Assembly (NCBI RefSeq): GCF_006874465.1
Contig: NZ_VIRL01000011.1
Coordinates: 183,981 to 247,980 of the forward strand
Direction: 5' to 3'
Source: Microbispora bryophytorum
Lineage (GTDB): Bacteria > Actinomycetota > Actinomycetes > Streptosporangiales > Streptosporangiaceae
Length of the DNA: 64,000 nt
In this document: positions 18,248 through 28,555 of the stretch, in pieces
How the letters are laid out: the number at the start of each line of letters is the position of its first letter
Position numbering within the stretch: the stretch's first letter is position 1
Program-made: the position numbers and the translations under genes
Notes under the pieces: generated by a model
Database searches by the model: none
Seen by the model: only the letters and a program-made list of their open reading frames with translations
Told to the model about the DNA's origin: nothing

Positions 18248-18443
18248 CGCTACCCGCTCCCTCCGTTGTGCCGGCCTTCAGCCTGCCGGAGCGCTGTTAC
18301 GCGCCTGCTACACGGCGGTGAGCCGATGGTTTCCTTCCGATGGAGGACGTTACGAATACTGTTATCCGCATGTGTCTTCGTGAATCTCCACGACATCCGT
18401 CGCCGAATGGCGGGATGAGTACGGATACAGCAGGATGTGCACC

Positions 18444-19859
18444 ATGACCGCTCCCCTGTCCCCCGGTTTCGTCAACGGCGAGGTGTCCTTCTGGTACCGG
18501 TCGCCGGGGATGCCCGCGCCTGGAGAACCGCTCGGCGGCGACCTGCGGGCCGACGTGGCCGTGGTCGGCGCCGGCTACACCGGACTGTGGACCGCCTACT
18601 ACCTGAAGAAGGCCGACCCGTCGCTGCGGATCGTCGTGCTGGACAAGGAGTTCGCCGGGTTCGGCGCGTCGGGACGCAACGGCGGCTGGCTGACCGGCGC
18701 GCTGGCCGGCTCACCCGAGCGGTACGCCAAGACCCACGGACGGGACGGGGCCCGGCTGCTGCAGCGCGCGATGTTCGAGGCCGTCGACGAGGTCATCCGC
18801 GTCGCCCACGGGGAGGGCATCGACGCGGACATCGTCAAGGGCGGCCTGCTCACCGTCGCCCGCGGCCCGGCGCAGGACCTGCGGCTGCGCGAGGAGCTGG
18901 CGGGCCAGCGCGCCTGGGGCTGGGACGCCGACGACGTCCGGTTGCTGACCACCGACGAGATGAACGACCGGCTGCGCGTGGCGGGCGCCACCGGGGCCAC
19001 CTGGAGCCCGCACTGCGCCAGGATCCAGCCGGCCAAGCTCGTCCGCGGTCTGGCGCGGGCCGTACGGGACCTGGGCGTCGAGATCTACGAGCAGACCCCG
19101 GTGACCGCGATCACGCCGGGTGGAAGGACACACCCGGCGGCGGCGGTCACGCCGTACGGGACCGTGCGGGCGGACCACGTGCTGCGCTGCACCGAGGGAT
19201 TCACCGCCACCATCACCGGTCACCACCGCGACTGGCTGCCCATGAACAGCTCCATGATCGTCACCGAGCCGCTGCCCGAGCGGGTCTGGGCGGAGATCGG
19301 CTGGCAGAGCCATGAGCTGCTCGGCGACATGGCGCACTACTACATGTACGCCCAGCGCACGGCCGACGACCGCATCGCCTTCGGCGGGCGTGGCAGGCCC
19401 TACCTGTACGGATCGCGGATCGACGAGCGGGGGCACACGCACGACTGGACCGTGGACGCCCTGTGGGACCTGCTGGTCGCGTTCTTCCCGGCCGTCGCCG
19501 GGTCGCGGGTGGAGCACGCCTGGTCGGGCGTGCTCGGCGTGCCGCGCGACTGGTGCTCGGCCGTCCACCTGGACCCCGTGACCGGCCTCGGCTGGGCGGG
19601 CGGCTACACGGGCCACGGCGTGACCACCACCAACCTGGCCGGCCGCACGCTGTGCGACCTGGCGCTGCGCCGCGACACCGACCTGACCCGGATGCCGTGG
19701 GTGGACCGGCGGGTGCGCGCCTGGGAGCCCGAGCCGCTGCGCTGGCTCGGCGTCCACTCGATGTACCGTCTCTACCGCCTGGCCGACGCCCGCGAGAACA
19801 GGGGCATGGCCAGGACGTCCGTACTGGCCAGGATCGCCGACAAGATCACCGGGCACTGA
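18444..19859 (+). CDS. FAD-dependent amine/amino-acid oxidase (DAO family)
   Basis: The 471-residue flavoprotein has the dinucleotide site VVGAGYTGLWTAYYL near residue 40, the substrate-side motif GASGRNGGWLTG and the C-terminal FAD motif GWAGGYTGHGVTTTNLAGR. This layout fits the glycine oxidase/gamma-glutamylputrescine oxidase branch. ATG 18444 is chosen because AGCAGG lies nine nt upstream; the ATG at 18435 is too close to it. The amidohydrolase gene starts 11 nt after the stop, so the two probably form an operon acting on one nitrogen compound. The substrate is not predictable from sequence alone. Confidence 0.88.
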   Translation: MTAPLSPGFVNGEVSFWYRSPGMPAPGEPLGGDLRADVAVVGAGYTGLWTAYYLKKADPSLRIVVLDKEFAGFGASGRNGGWLTGALAGSPERYAKTHGRDGARLLQRAMFEAVDEVIRVAHGEGIDADIVKGGLLTVARGPAQDLRLREELAGQRAWGWDADDVRLLTTDEMNDRLRVAGATGATWSPHCARIQPAKLVRGLARAVRDLGVEIYEQTPVTAITPGGRTHPAAAVTPYGTVRADHVLRCTEGFTATITGHHRDWLPMNSSMIVTEPLPERVWAEIGWQSHELLGDMAHYYMYAQRTADDRIAFGGRGRPYLYGSRIDERGHTHDWTVDALWDLLVAFFPAVAGSRVEHAWSGVLGVPRDWCSAVHLDPVTGLGWAGGYTGHGVTTTNLAGRTLCDLALRRDTDLTRMPWVDRRVRAWEPEPLRWLGVHSMYRLYRLADARENRGMARTSVLARIADKITGH

Positions 19860-19870
19860 AAGGCTGATTT

Positions 19871-21478
19871 GTGAGTTCCTCCCTCCTGTTCCGCGGCGGC
19901 CGCGTCTTCGTCCCCGGCGGGTTCGCCGAGGCGGTGCTCGTCCGCGACGGCGTCATCGCCGCCGTCGGCCCCGAGTCCGACCTCGTACGGCTGGCGCGGG
20001 ACGCCGAGCCGATCGACCTCGGCGGCGGCCTGCTGACCCCGGGAGTCACCGACGCCCACATCCACCCCGTGCAGGCCGGGCTGGAGCGGGCCAAGTGCGA
20101 CCTGGCCGAGGTGTACGGGCTCGACGCCTACACGGCGGAGATCGGCGGCTACGCCGTGAGCAATCCGGACAAGGCGTGGATCGACGGCGGCGGCTGGGAC
20201 ATGTCGGCCTTCCCCGGCGGCCTCCCCCACCGCTCCCAGCTCGACTTCCTCGACCGCCCGGCGTACTTCGTGCAGCGCGACCACCACGCCGCCTGGGTCA
20301 ACACGCGGGCTCTGGAGCTCGCCGGCATCACGAAGGACACCCCCGACCCCGCGGACGGCCGCATCGAGCGCGACCCGGACGGCACGCCGAGCGGCGTGCT
20401 GCACGAGGGCGCCATGGACCTCGTCGGCCTGCTCACCACGCGCCCGACCCCGGCCGACGTCGACGCCGCCCTGATGGACGCACAGGCCCACCTGTTCTCG
20501 CTGGGCATCACCGGCTGGCAGGACGCCATCGTCGGGTCGTACGCCGGGTCGGACGACCCGCTGCCCGCCTACGTCCGCACGGCCGCCTCCGGGCGGCTGA
20601 AGGCGCGCGTGGTCGGCGCCCTGTGGTGGGACCGCGCGCAGGGGGCGGAGCAGATTCCGAGCCTGATCGAGCGGCGCGCGGCGACCGAGGGCCTGGACCG
20701 GTTCCGGGCGACCTCGGTCAAGATCATGCAGGACGGCATCCCGGAGAACTTCACCGCCGCCGTCATCGAGCCCTACTGCCGCTGCGGCGGCACCGGCCTG
20801 TCGTACATCGACCCCGCGCTGCTCGGCGGGTACGTCAAGGAGCTCGACGCCCTGGGCTTCCAGGTGCACTTCCATGCGATCGGTGAGCGTGCCGTGCGCG
20901 AGGCGCTCGACGCGCTCACCGGCACCGACCCCGCCAACCGGCACCACATCGCGCACGTCCAGATCATCACGCCGCAGGACGTGCCGCGCTTCTCCGAGCT
21001 CGGTGTGACGGCCAACCTGCAGGCGTTGTGGGCCACCCACCACCTGCAGATGGACGAGCTGTGCATCCCCTACCTCGGCGAGGAGCGCACCTCCTGGCAG
21101 TATCCCTTCGCCGACCTCCTGCGGCACGGCACCCGCTTCGCCGGCGGCTCGGACTGGCCGGTCTCCTCGGCCAACCCACTGGAGGCAATGCACGTGGCGG
21201 TCAACCGCACCGAGCCGGGCAGCTCCGTCCACGCGACGTACCCGACGGCCCAGACCCCGTTCCTGCCGGAGCAGAGCCTCGACCTGCGTGCCATCATGAC
21301 GGCCTACACCGAGGGCTCGGCCTGGATCAACCGCTCCCCCGCCGGGGTGATCGAGGAGGGCCGCCCGGCCGACCTCGTCGTGCTCGACCGCGACCCCTTC
21401 GCCCTCGATCCGAAGGACATCTGGACGACCGGGGTCGTCATGACGTTCCTCGACGGCGAGCCCGTGCACGGCGGATGA
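19871..21478 (+). CDS. YtcJ-type metal-dependent amidohydrolase
   Basis: The 535-residue protein has the amidohydrolase superfamily layout: a small N-terminal beta domain (VFVPGGFAEAVLVRDGVIAAVG), metal motif GVTDAHIHP, VHFHAIGERAV and RHHIAHVQ in the middle, and GGSDWPV near the end, with the C-terminal beta domain ASWINRSPAG-like stretch and EGRPADLVVLDRDPF. YtcJ-like enzymes hydrolyse amides or formamides of diverse compounds. GTG 19871 follows GAAAGG. It is probably co-transcribed with the upstream FAD oxidase, and their joint substrate is unknown. Confidence 0.88.
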   Translation: MSSSLLFRGGRVFVPGGFAEAVLVRDGVIAAVGPESDLVRLARDAEPIDLGGGLLTPGVTDAHIHPVQAGLERAKCDLAEVYGLDAYTAEIGGYAVSNPDKAWIDGGGWDMSAFPGGLPHRSQLDFLDRPAYFVQRDHHAAWVNTRALELAGITKDTPDPADGRIERDPDGTPSGVLHEGAMDLVGLLTTRPTPADVDAALMDAQAHLFSLGITGWQDAIVGSYAGSDDPLPAYVRTAASGRLKARVVGALWWDRAQGAEQIPSLIERRAATEGLDRFRATSVKIMQDGIPENFTAAVIEPYCRCGGTGLSYIDPALLGGYVKELDALGFQVHFHAIGERAVREALDALTGTDPANRHHIAHVQIITPQDVPRFSELGVTANLQALWATHHLQMDELCIPYLGEERTSWQYPFADLLRHGTRFAGGSDWPVSSANPLEAMHVAVNRTEPGSSVHATYPTAQTPFLPEQSLDLRAIMTAYTEGSAWINRSPAGVIEEGRPADLVVLDRDPFALDPKDIWTTGVVMTFLDGEPVHGG

Positions 21479-21532
21479 CCGTTGCCGGCGCCCGCGGCCG
21501 GACGCAGGCGGTGACGCCGACGGCCCGCGAGC

Positions 21533-22426
21533 TCATACGGGGTGCTCGGCGCACAGGCAGCCGACGCCCTTATCGATCCATTCCGGGCCGGCCCACTCCG
21601 GGTGCCGCTCGATCATGAGCGCCCTGACCTCCTCGACGATCGTCTGCTCGCTCACGGCCGAGTCCCGGCGCGCCCAGGTCTCGTCGCGCAGCAGCTCGAG
21701 GTAGTCGCGGACGTCGGCGAGCAGCTGCGGGCCGCCGACGTCGCCGTGACCGGGCACCACCACCTGCGGCGACGCGTCGGCCAGCCGCCTCATCACGCTG
21801 ATCCAGCGGATGCCGGAGACGTCGGTGTCGTACGGCGGGAACCACGGGAAGATGGCGAACTGCCCGGCCTCCACGAGATCGCCGGTGAACATCACCCCGG
21901 CGTCGGGGACCGTGATCACCTGGTCGCCCCTGCTGTGCGCCCGGCCGGCGGCTCGCAGCCGCACCACCCGCCCTCCCAGGTCGAGGTCGTACGCGTCGTC
22001 GTAGACGACGTCCGGACTGGCGATCTCGACGCCCTCCAGCTGCCGGGCGACCGGCTCGCCGAGCCCCCGGAACATTTCGAGGTAGGCGGCGCCCTTCGCG
22101 GCCAAGTCCTCGGCCTGCGCCCGGTTGACCAGGAATGTCGCCTTCCCGGCGAACACCTGCGCCCCGAACGCATGCTCCGGGTGGAAATGCGTCGTGGTCA
22201 GATAGAGCCTGCGACCTGCCGCGTACTCCGCCGCGAACGCGAGCACGGCCTCGGCGTTCCGCGGGCCCATGCCGGTCTCGACGACCAGCACGGAATGGGC
22301 GCCGCCGACGACGCCGATGTTGGGCACCAGCGGCACCCGGCGATTGGGGATCACCAGCAGGTCGCGGGCGAGCTCCCGCACATCCTCGATCCGCACGACG
22401 GGCTCGGGCAGCACGAATTTCGACAT
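21533..22426 (-). CDS. MBL-fold metallo-hydrolase
   Basis: The protein has 297 residues. The zinc motif reads THFHPEHAFG, with Glu where many family members have Asp (HxHxDH), followed by AAGRAHSRGD, MFTGDLVEAG and VVPGHGDVGG. This is the variant seen in several uncharacterised MBL subgroups. ATG 22426 is preferred because GGAAAG stands eight nt upstream; the GTG at 22435 is an alternative. It is divergent from the LysR gene, which makes it the most likely target of that regulator. Confidence 0.82.
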   Translation of the reverse strand: MSKFVLPEPVVRIEDVRELARDLLVIPNRRVPLVPNIGVVGGAHSVLVVETGMGPRNAEAVLAFAAEYAAGRRLYLTTTHFHPEHAFGAQVFAGKATFLVNRAQAEDLAAKGAAYLEMFRGLGEPVARQLEGVEIASPDVVYDDAYDLDLGGRVVRLRAAGRAHSRGDQVITVPDAGVMFTGDLVEAGQFAIFPWFPPYDTDVSGIRWISVMRRLADASPQVVVPGHGDVGGPQLLADVRDYLELLRDETWARRDSAVSEQTIVEEVRALMIERHPEWAGPEWIDKGVGCLCAEHPV

Positions 22427-22514
22427 GACATCCACTTTCCGGAGAGCCTGGCAATCTGGCCGCTCCAGTCCATTACCGGATGCTGTGCCGCGTCCAACAC
22501 CGGTTGCGCACGCC

Positions 22515-22533
22515 CGATACCGTCCCGGTATCG
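22515..22533. promoter_or_regulatory. LysR-type operator, CGATACC-N5-GGTATCG
   Basis: Seven-base inverted arms (22515-22521 and 22527-22533) contain a T-N11-A pattern (T22518, A22530), the usual LysR-family binding motif. It lies in the MBL/lysR intergenic region, 9 nt before the lysR ATG. Confidence 0.65.
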
Positions 22534-22542
22534 TCGCCGGTG

Positions 22543-23430
22543 ATGGACCTACGCTCGCTGCGCTACTTCGTGGCGGTCGCCGAGGAGCGCCACTTCGGGC
22601 GGGCCGCCGCGCGCCTGCACATGACCCAGCCGCCGCTGAGCCGCGCCGTCCGGCAGCTGGAGGCCGATCTCGGCACTCTCCTGCTGCACCGATCGCCCAC
22701 CGGCGTCACGCCGACCCCCGCCGGGGCCGCGCTCTACGAAGAGGCACGCGCGCTGCTGGAGCAGGCCGAGCGGGTGCGCGCCCGGGTCGCCGCCGCGGCC
22801 GGCGCCGCCACCCTGACCATCGGCACTCTCGCGGACAGCGCCGAGCAGGCCGGGGCCCGGCTCGCCGCGGCCTTCCGCCGGCGTCACCCGGGAGTCCAGG
22901 TACGCGTCCGCGAAGCCGACTTCACCGACCCGACCACGGGCCTTCGCGCCGGACTCGTCGACGTCGCCATCACCAGGGAGCCGTTCGACGACGCCGGGAT
23001 CACCACCCGCCTGCTGCGCTCCGACCCCATGGGCGTGGTCCTGCGTGCCGACGATCCGCTCGCCTGTCGCGAGACCCTGCGGCTGAGCGATCTCGCCGGC
23101 CGCCCGTGGTTCCGGCTGCCCGACGGCACCGATCCCGTCTGGCGCGCCTACTGGAACGCCACCACACCGGGCGGCGAGCTCAGGGACGGCCCGGTGGTGC
23201 GCACGGTCCACGAGTGCCTGCAGGCGGTTCTGTGGAACGGCACGGTCGGGCTCGCGCCGGCGGCCCATCCGCTCCCCGAGGGGCTCGCGTCGGTGCCGCT
23301 GGCGGACATGCCGCCCAGCCGCCTCGTCCTGGCCTGGAACAGCGCCGACGCCGGCCCGCTGATCCGCTCGTTCGCCCACATCGCCACGAGCGTTTACCGC
23401 GCCGCCGAGCGGGGGCATGCGGATACGTGA
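22543..23430 (+). CDS. LysR-family transcriptional regulator
   Basis: The 295 residues begin with the typical winged-helix domain (MDLRSLRYFVAVAEERHFGRA, then LHMTQPPLSRAVRQLEADLG), followed by a periplasmic-binding-like effector domain. The start ATG 22543 gives the canonical LysR N-terminus. An inverted repeat with a T-N11-A centre lies directly before the gene and between it and the divergent MBL hydrolase gene, which suggests autoregulation and control of the hydrolase. The inducer is unknown. Confidence 0.93.
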   Translation: MDLRSLRYFVAVAEERHFGRAAARLHMTQPPLSRAVRQLEADLGTLLLHRSPTGVTPTPAGAALYEEARALLEQAERVRARVAAAAGAATLTIGTLADSAEQAGARLAAAFRRRHPGVQVRVREADFTDPTTGLRAGLVDVAITREPFDDAGITTRLLRSDPMGVVLRADDPLACRETLRLSDLAGRPWFRLPDGTDPVWRAYWNATTPGGELRDGPVVRTVHECLQAVLWNGTVGLAPAAHPLPEGLASVPLADMPPSRLVLAWNSADAGPLIRSFAHIATSVYRAAERGHADT

Positions 23431-23431
23431 A

Positions 23432-23461
23432 AGGCCCTCCCCGCCTGAGCGGAAAGGGCCT
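23432..23461. terminator. terminator after lysR
   Basis: AGGCCCT (23432-23438) pairs with AGGGCCT (23455-23461), with an inner CCGC/GCGG stem and a 4-nt loop. It lies between lysR and the convergent rbpA. Confidence 0.8.
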
Positions 23462-23497
23462 GCACGGTTGTCCGGATCGATGAACCGGGAGTCCGGA

Positions 23498-23845
23498 TCA
23501 GTAGATCGGGCGGGAGGAGGAGCGCAGCCGCTCCAGCGCCTCGGCGAGAATCTGCGCGCCGTCCTTGTCGCTACGGCGCTCCTTCACGTATGCGAGGTGC
23601 GTCTTGTACGGCTCGTTCTTCGGCGGAGCAGGCGGGCTCGACTGGTCCTGCCCGGCCGGCAGCCCACACCGCGGGCAGTCCCAGAACTCGGGGACGGCCG
23701 CGTCACTGGCGAAGCTCGGGCGCGTCTCGTGCATGTTCGCGCACCAGAACGAGACCCGCACACGGGGGGCGGCCTCGCCGCGTTCGGCCTCTCCCATGGG
23801 GCCGGCGCCGACTCGGCTACCACGGATCGCGTTGCCACTACCCAC
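23498..23845 (-). CDS. rbpA: RNA polymerase-binding protein RbpA
   Basis: RbpA is an actinobacteria-specific RNA polymerase factor that stabilises open complexes with the principal sigma factor. The 115 residues match the family: N-terminal GSGNAIRGSRVGAGPMGEAERG, the zinc-knuckle-like core FWCANMH ... WDCPRCG, the basic linker and a C-terminal sigma-interaction domain (KTHLAYVKERRS). GTG 23845 has AGGAG seven nt upstream. It lies downstream of secG on the same strand. Confidence 0.97.
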   Translation of the reverse strand: MGSGNAIRGSRVGAGPMGEAERGEAAPRVRVSFWCANMHETRPSFASDAAVPEFWDCPRCGLPAGQDQSSPPAPPKNEPYKTHLAYVKERRSDKDGAQILAEALERLRSSSRPIY

Positions 23846-23920
23846 CGATGAACTCCTTGCTCGATCGCCCCGCGGACGGGGGGAGGTGAATCTCTGCCAC
23901 GCGTGGCCGGAGGCCGTCCG

Positions 23921-24151
23921 CTACGGCTTGAGCAGCAGGCCCAGCGCGATGATGCAGACGAACCAGACGACGCCGGTGATGACGGTGAGACGGTCCAGGT
24001 TACGCTCCACCACCGACGAACCGCCGAAAGAAGACGTGAACCCGCCGCCGAACAGGTCGGACAGGCCGCCGCCCTTGCCCTTGTGGAGCAGGACGAGCAG
24101 CACCATCAGAGCGCTCGACAGGATGAGGGCGATGGAGATTCCGATTGTCAC
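23921..24151 (-). CDS. secG: preprotein translocase subunit SecG
   Basis: A 76-residue protein with two membrane helices (ISIALILSSALMVLLVLL and TVITGVVWFVCIIALGLLL) joined by a Gly-rich loop with KGKGGGLSDLFGGG, the SecG signature. It is an accessory subunit of SecYEG. The GTG at 24151 starts the first helix as in homologues; the open frame extends further upstream without support. It lies downstream of gap-pgk-tpiA, as in most actinobacteria. Confidence 0.95.
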   Translation of the reverse strand: MTIGISIALILSSALMVLLVLLHKGKGGGLSDLFGGGFTSSFGGSSVVERNLDRLTVITGVVWFVCIIALGLLLKP

Positions 24152-24175
24152 CGTAGACCTGTTCCTATGTCCGGG

Positions 24176-24197
24176 CGTGCACGACGCGTTGTGCACG
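24176..24197. promoter_or_regulatory. inverted repeat upstream of secG
   Basis: CGTGCAC (24176-24182) and GTGCACG (24191-24197) are separated by 8 nt, starting 25 nt before the secG start codon. It could be an operator or a leader hairpin that limits translation. Confidence 0.4.
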
Positions 24198-24233
24198 ATG
24201 CCATCGGCGTGACGATTCAATTGTGTTCTTTGA

Positions 24234-24261
24234 GGGTACGACGTCATGTCAAGTCGTACCC
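24234..24261. terminator. stem-loop between tpiA and secG
   Basis: Arms 24234-24242 and 24253-24261 (9 bp) flank a 10-nt loop. On the minus strand the loop contains TTGACA (24252-24247), so the same stretch may hold the -35 of a secG promoter, although no good -10 stands at 16-18 nt. A terminator or attenuator is the simpler reading. Confidence 0.45.
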
Positions 24262-24275
24262 CCCAAACGGCTCAG

Positions 24276-25055
24276 CTAGCCGGCGGTCTCGCCGAGTCGG
24301 CAGATCTTGGCGAACTCTCCCGCGTCGAGGCTGGCCCCTCCCACGAGGGCGCCGTCGATGTCGGCCTCCGCCATGATGCCGGCGACGTTGCCCGACTTCA
24401 CCGAGCCACCGTAAAGGATACGGACAACGGAGGCTACATCGTCACCGTAGAGCTCGGCGAGTCGCGTCCTGATTGCGCCGCACACCTCCTGGGCGTCCTT
24501 CGGCGTGGCGACCTCGCCGGTGCCGATCGCCCAGACCGGCTCGTACGCGATCACGATGGACTTCACCTGCTCGGCGGTCACGCCCTCCAGCGCGCCGTCG
24601 AGCTGCGCCAGCGTGTGCTCGACGTGGCGGCCCTCCTGGCGCACCGGCAGCCCCTCGCCCACGCACAGGATGGGCGTCAGCGAGTGCCGGTAGGCGGCCT
24701 TGACCTTGGCGTTGCACAGCATCTCGGCCTCGCCGTGGTACTCCCGCCGCTCCGAGTGCCCCACCAGCACGTACGTGCAGCCGAGCTTGCTCAGCATGCT
24801 CCCGCAGATCTCCCCGGTGTACGCCCCGGAGTCCTGCGCGGACAGGTCCTGGGCGCCGTAGGTGATGCGGAGCTTGTCGGCGTCCACGAGCGTCTGCACG
24901 CTGCGCAGGTCGGTGAACGGCGGCATGACCGCGACGTCCGCCTTGTCGTAGTCGCGGTCGGTCAACGTGAACGCCAGCTTCTGCACCAGGTTGATGGCCT
25001 CAAGGTGGTTGAGGTTCATCTTCCAGTTGCCGGCGAACAGCGGCTTGCGAGCCAT
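24276..25055 (-). CDS. tpiA: triosephosphate isomerase
   Basis: The enzyme interconverts dihydroxyacetone phosphate and glyceraldehyde-3-phosphate. The 259-residue TIM barrel shows FAGNWKMN at the start (substrate Asn/Lys), VLVGHSERR (catalytic His) and [11 protein letters not shown] (catalytic Glu), with the phosphate-binding YGGSVKSGN. The ATG directly follows the pgk stop TAG, and GGAGGAG at the end of pgk serves as its ribosome site, so translation is coupled. Third gene of gap-pgk-tpiA. Confidence 0.97.
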   Translation of the reverse strand: MARKPLFAGNWKMNLNHLEAINLVQKLAFTLTDRDYDKADVAVMPPFTDLRSVQTLVDADKLRITYGAQDLSAQDSGAYTGEICGSMLSKLGCTYVLVGHSERREYHGEAEMLCNAKVKAAYRHSLTPILCVGEGLPVRQEGRHVEHTLAQLDGALEGVTAEQVKSIVIAYEPVWAIGTGEVATPKDAQEVCGAIRTRLAELYGDDVASVVRILYGGSVKSGNVAGIMAEADIDGALVGGASLDAGEFAKICRLGETAG

Positions 25056-26242
25056 CTACTCCTCCAGCGCCGCGAGTCCGGGCAGCGTCTTGCCTTCGAG
25101 GTACTCGAGGCTCGCGCCGCCACCGGTGGAAATATGCGAGAAGCCGTCCTCGGGCAGGCCGAGCCTGCGCACGGCCGCGGCCGAGTCGCCGCCGCCGACC
25201 ACGGTGAACGCCTTGGAGTTGACCAGCGCCTCGGCCACCGCGCGGGTGCCGCCGGAGAACGCGTCGAACTCGAACACGCCCATCGGGCCGTTCCAGAACA
25301 CGGTCTGGGCGTCGGCCAGCTTCGAGGCGAACAGCTCCCGGGTGCGGGGGCCGATGTCGAGGCCCTCGCGGTCGGCCGGGATCGCGGTGGCGTCCACGAC
25401 CTCGTGCGGCGCGTCGGCGCCGAACTCCGTGGCGGCCAGCACGTCCACCGGCAGCACCAGCTCGACCCCGCGGGAGGCCGCCTCGTCGAGGAAGCCCCTG
25501 ACCTGGTCGATCTGGTCCTCCTGCAGCAGCGACTTGCCCACTTCGTAGCCCTGCGACTTCAGGAACGTGTAGGCCATGCCGCCGCCGATGAGCAGGCGGT
25601 CCACCTTGGACAGCAGGTTCGCGATCACGCCGAGCTTGTCGGAGACCTTCGCGCCGCCCAGCACGACGACGTACGGCCTGGCCGGGTCCTCGGTGAGCTT
25701 GCGCAGCACCTCGACCTCGGCGAGGACCAGGTCGCCCGCCGCGTGCGGCAGCCGCTTGGGCAGGTCGTAGACGCTGGCGTGCTTGCGGTGCACCGCGCCG
25801 AAGCCGTCGCCGACGTAGAGCTCGGCGAGGTCGGCCAGCCTGCCGGCGAACTCGCCCCTGACCGCGTCGTCCTTGGACTCCTCGCCGGGCTCGAAGCGCA
25901 GGTTCTCCAGGAGGGCGACCTGCCCGTCCTGCAGGCCCGCCACCACGCTCTGCGCGGACTCGCCGACCACGTCGGTGGCGAACGCCACGTCCTCGCCGAG
26001 CAGCTCGGCCAGCCGCCGGGAGACCGGGGCGAGCGAGTACTTCGGCGTGACGGAGCCCTTGGGACGGCCGAGGTGGGCCGCGACGACGACCTTCGCGCCG
26101 CGCTCGATCAGCTTCCTGATCGTCGGCACCGACGCCCGGATGCGACCGTCGTCGGTGATCGTCTCCCCGTCGAGGGGGACGTTGAGGTCGGCGCGCACGA
26201 ACACGCGCCGGCCCTTCACGTCGAGCTCGTCGATTCCGATCA

Positions 26243-26243
<1 letters not shown>
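25056..26243 (-). CDS. pgk: phosphoglycerate kinase
   Basis: The enzyme forms ATP and 3-phosphoglycerate from 1,3-bisphosphoglycerate. The 395 residues show [30 protein letters not shown] and the ATP-site motif [13 protein letters not shown] with [13 protein letters not shown]. The start ATG 26243 shares its A with the gap stop (TGATG), implying coupled translation; homologues also start at this MIGIDEL point. It is followed immediately by tpiA. Confidence 0.97.
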
Positions 26244-27319
<1,076 letters not shown>

Positions 27320-27334
27320 TTATCGGACCCAAAT

Positions 27335-27346
27335 TGGTGTAGACCA
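27335..27346. promoter_or_regulatory. DasR-like (GntR family) operator upstream of gap
   Basis: TGGTGTAGACCA differs at one base from the TGGTCTAGACCA core of the DasR responsive element known from Streptomyces. It lies about 90 bp before the gap start and just upstream of a possible -10 on the minus strand (TAAGGT). No dasR gene is in the window, so this rests on sequence similarity alone. Confidence 0.4.
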
Positions 27347-27511
27347 CCGGGCCGCGCTTTGACGGCGTGTCAGCCCGTCCGAGCCGGTGAGCGGGCCCTT
27401 CCCGCACGACGACGCCCCCGTCGCACCGTTCCACCGCGCCCTCGCCCGGGCGCCCGCCGGCGCGCCGCCGACCGGCCGGGAGGCGCCGCGACGGGACCGG
27501 GGTGGCGGTCG

Positions 27512-28492
27512 CTACTGCACGAGCATGTCCGCGGTGAGGTTGGCCTCGGTGTTGGCGATGCCGAGATCCTGGGCGCGCTTGTCGGCCATCGCGAGCAGTC
27601 GCCGGATGCGCCCGGCGATGGCGTCCTTGGTCAGCGGCGGGTCGGAGATCTGGCCGAGCTCCTCCAGGGACGCCTGCTTGTGCTCGACCCGCAGCCGACC
27701 GGCGATCACCAGGTGCTCGGGAGCGTCGTCGCCGAGGATCTCCAGCGCCCGCTGCACCCGCGCGCCCGCGGCGACGGCCGCCCTGGCCGACCTGCGGAGG
27801 TTGGCGTCGTCGAAGTTGGCCAGGCGGTTGGCGGTGGCCCGCACCTCGCGGCGCATCCGCCGCTCCTCCCAGGCCAGCACGCTGTCGTGGGCGCCGAGCC
27901 GGGTCAGCAGCGCGCTGATCGCGTCGCCGTCGCGCACGACCACGCGGTCGACGCCGCGCACCTCGCGGGCCTTGGCGTGGATCTTGAGCCGCCGGGCCGA
28001 GCCGACCAGGGCCAGCGCCGCCTCCGGCCCGGGGCAGGTCACCTCCAGCGACATCGACCGGCCGGGCTCTGTCAGCGAGCCGTGCGCGAGGAACGCGCCC
28101 CGCCAGGCCGCCTCGGCGTCGCAGGTGGCCCCGGAGACGACCTGCCGGGGCAGCCCGCGCACGGGACGCCCGTGGTTGTCGATCAGGCCGGTCTGCCGGG
28201 CCAGCGCCTCGCCGTCCTTGTAGACGCGCACGACGTAGCGCGAGCCCTTGCGCAGCCCGGCGGGGGCCAGGACCAGCACCTCGGCCTTGTGGCCGAACAC
28301 CTCGCCGATGTCCTTGATCAGCCTGCGGGCGGTGGCGTTGGTGTCGAGCTCGGCCTCGATCACGATGCGCCCGCCCACCAGGTGCAGCCCGCTGGCGAAC
28401 CGCAGCAGCGTCGAGACCTCCGCCTTTCGGCAGCAGGGCTTGAGCACCGGAAGGCGGCTCAGCTCGTCTTTCACCACACCCGTCATGGCCAT
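27512..28492 (-). CDS. whiA: sporulation regulator WhiA
   Basis: WhiA is a DNA-binding protein that works with WhiB to start sporulation septation in streptomycetes. The 326 residues have the N-terminal LAGLIDADG-like fold ([38 protein letters not shown]) and a C-terminal helix-turn-helix ([22 protein letters not shown]). ATG 28492 has GGGGGAGG ten nt upstream and gives the usual MAMT start. It is downstream of yvcK and rapZ in the standard uvrC-rapZ-yvcK-whiA order. Confidence 0.96.
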   Translation of the reverse strand: MAMTGVVKDELSRLPVLKPCCRKAEVSTLLRFASGLHLVGGRIVIEAELDTNATARRLIKDIGEVFGHKAEVLVLAPAGLRKGSRYVVRVYKDGEALARQTGLIDNHGRPVRGLPRQVVSGATCDAEAAWRGAFLAHGSLTEPGRSMSLEVTCPGPEAALALVGSARRLKIHAKAREVRGVDRVVVRDGDAISALLTRLGAHDSVLAWEERRMRREVRATANRLANFDDANLRRSARAAVAAGARVQRALEILGDDAPEHLVIAGRLRVEHKQASLEELGQISDPPLTKDAIAGRIRRLLAMADKRAQDLGIANTEANLTADMLVQ

Positions 28493-28555
28493 CAGCTCGT
28501 GTCCTCCCCCAGACAGACTCTGCCCGTCAGTCTCTCGCACCAGGCGAGCACGCAA

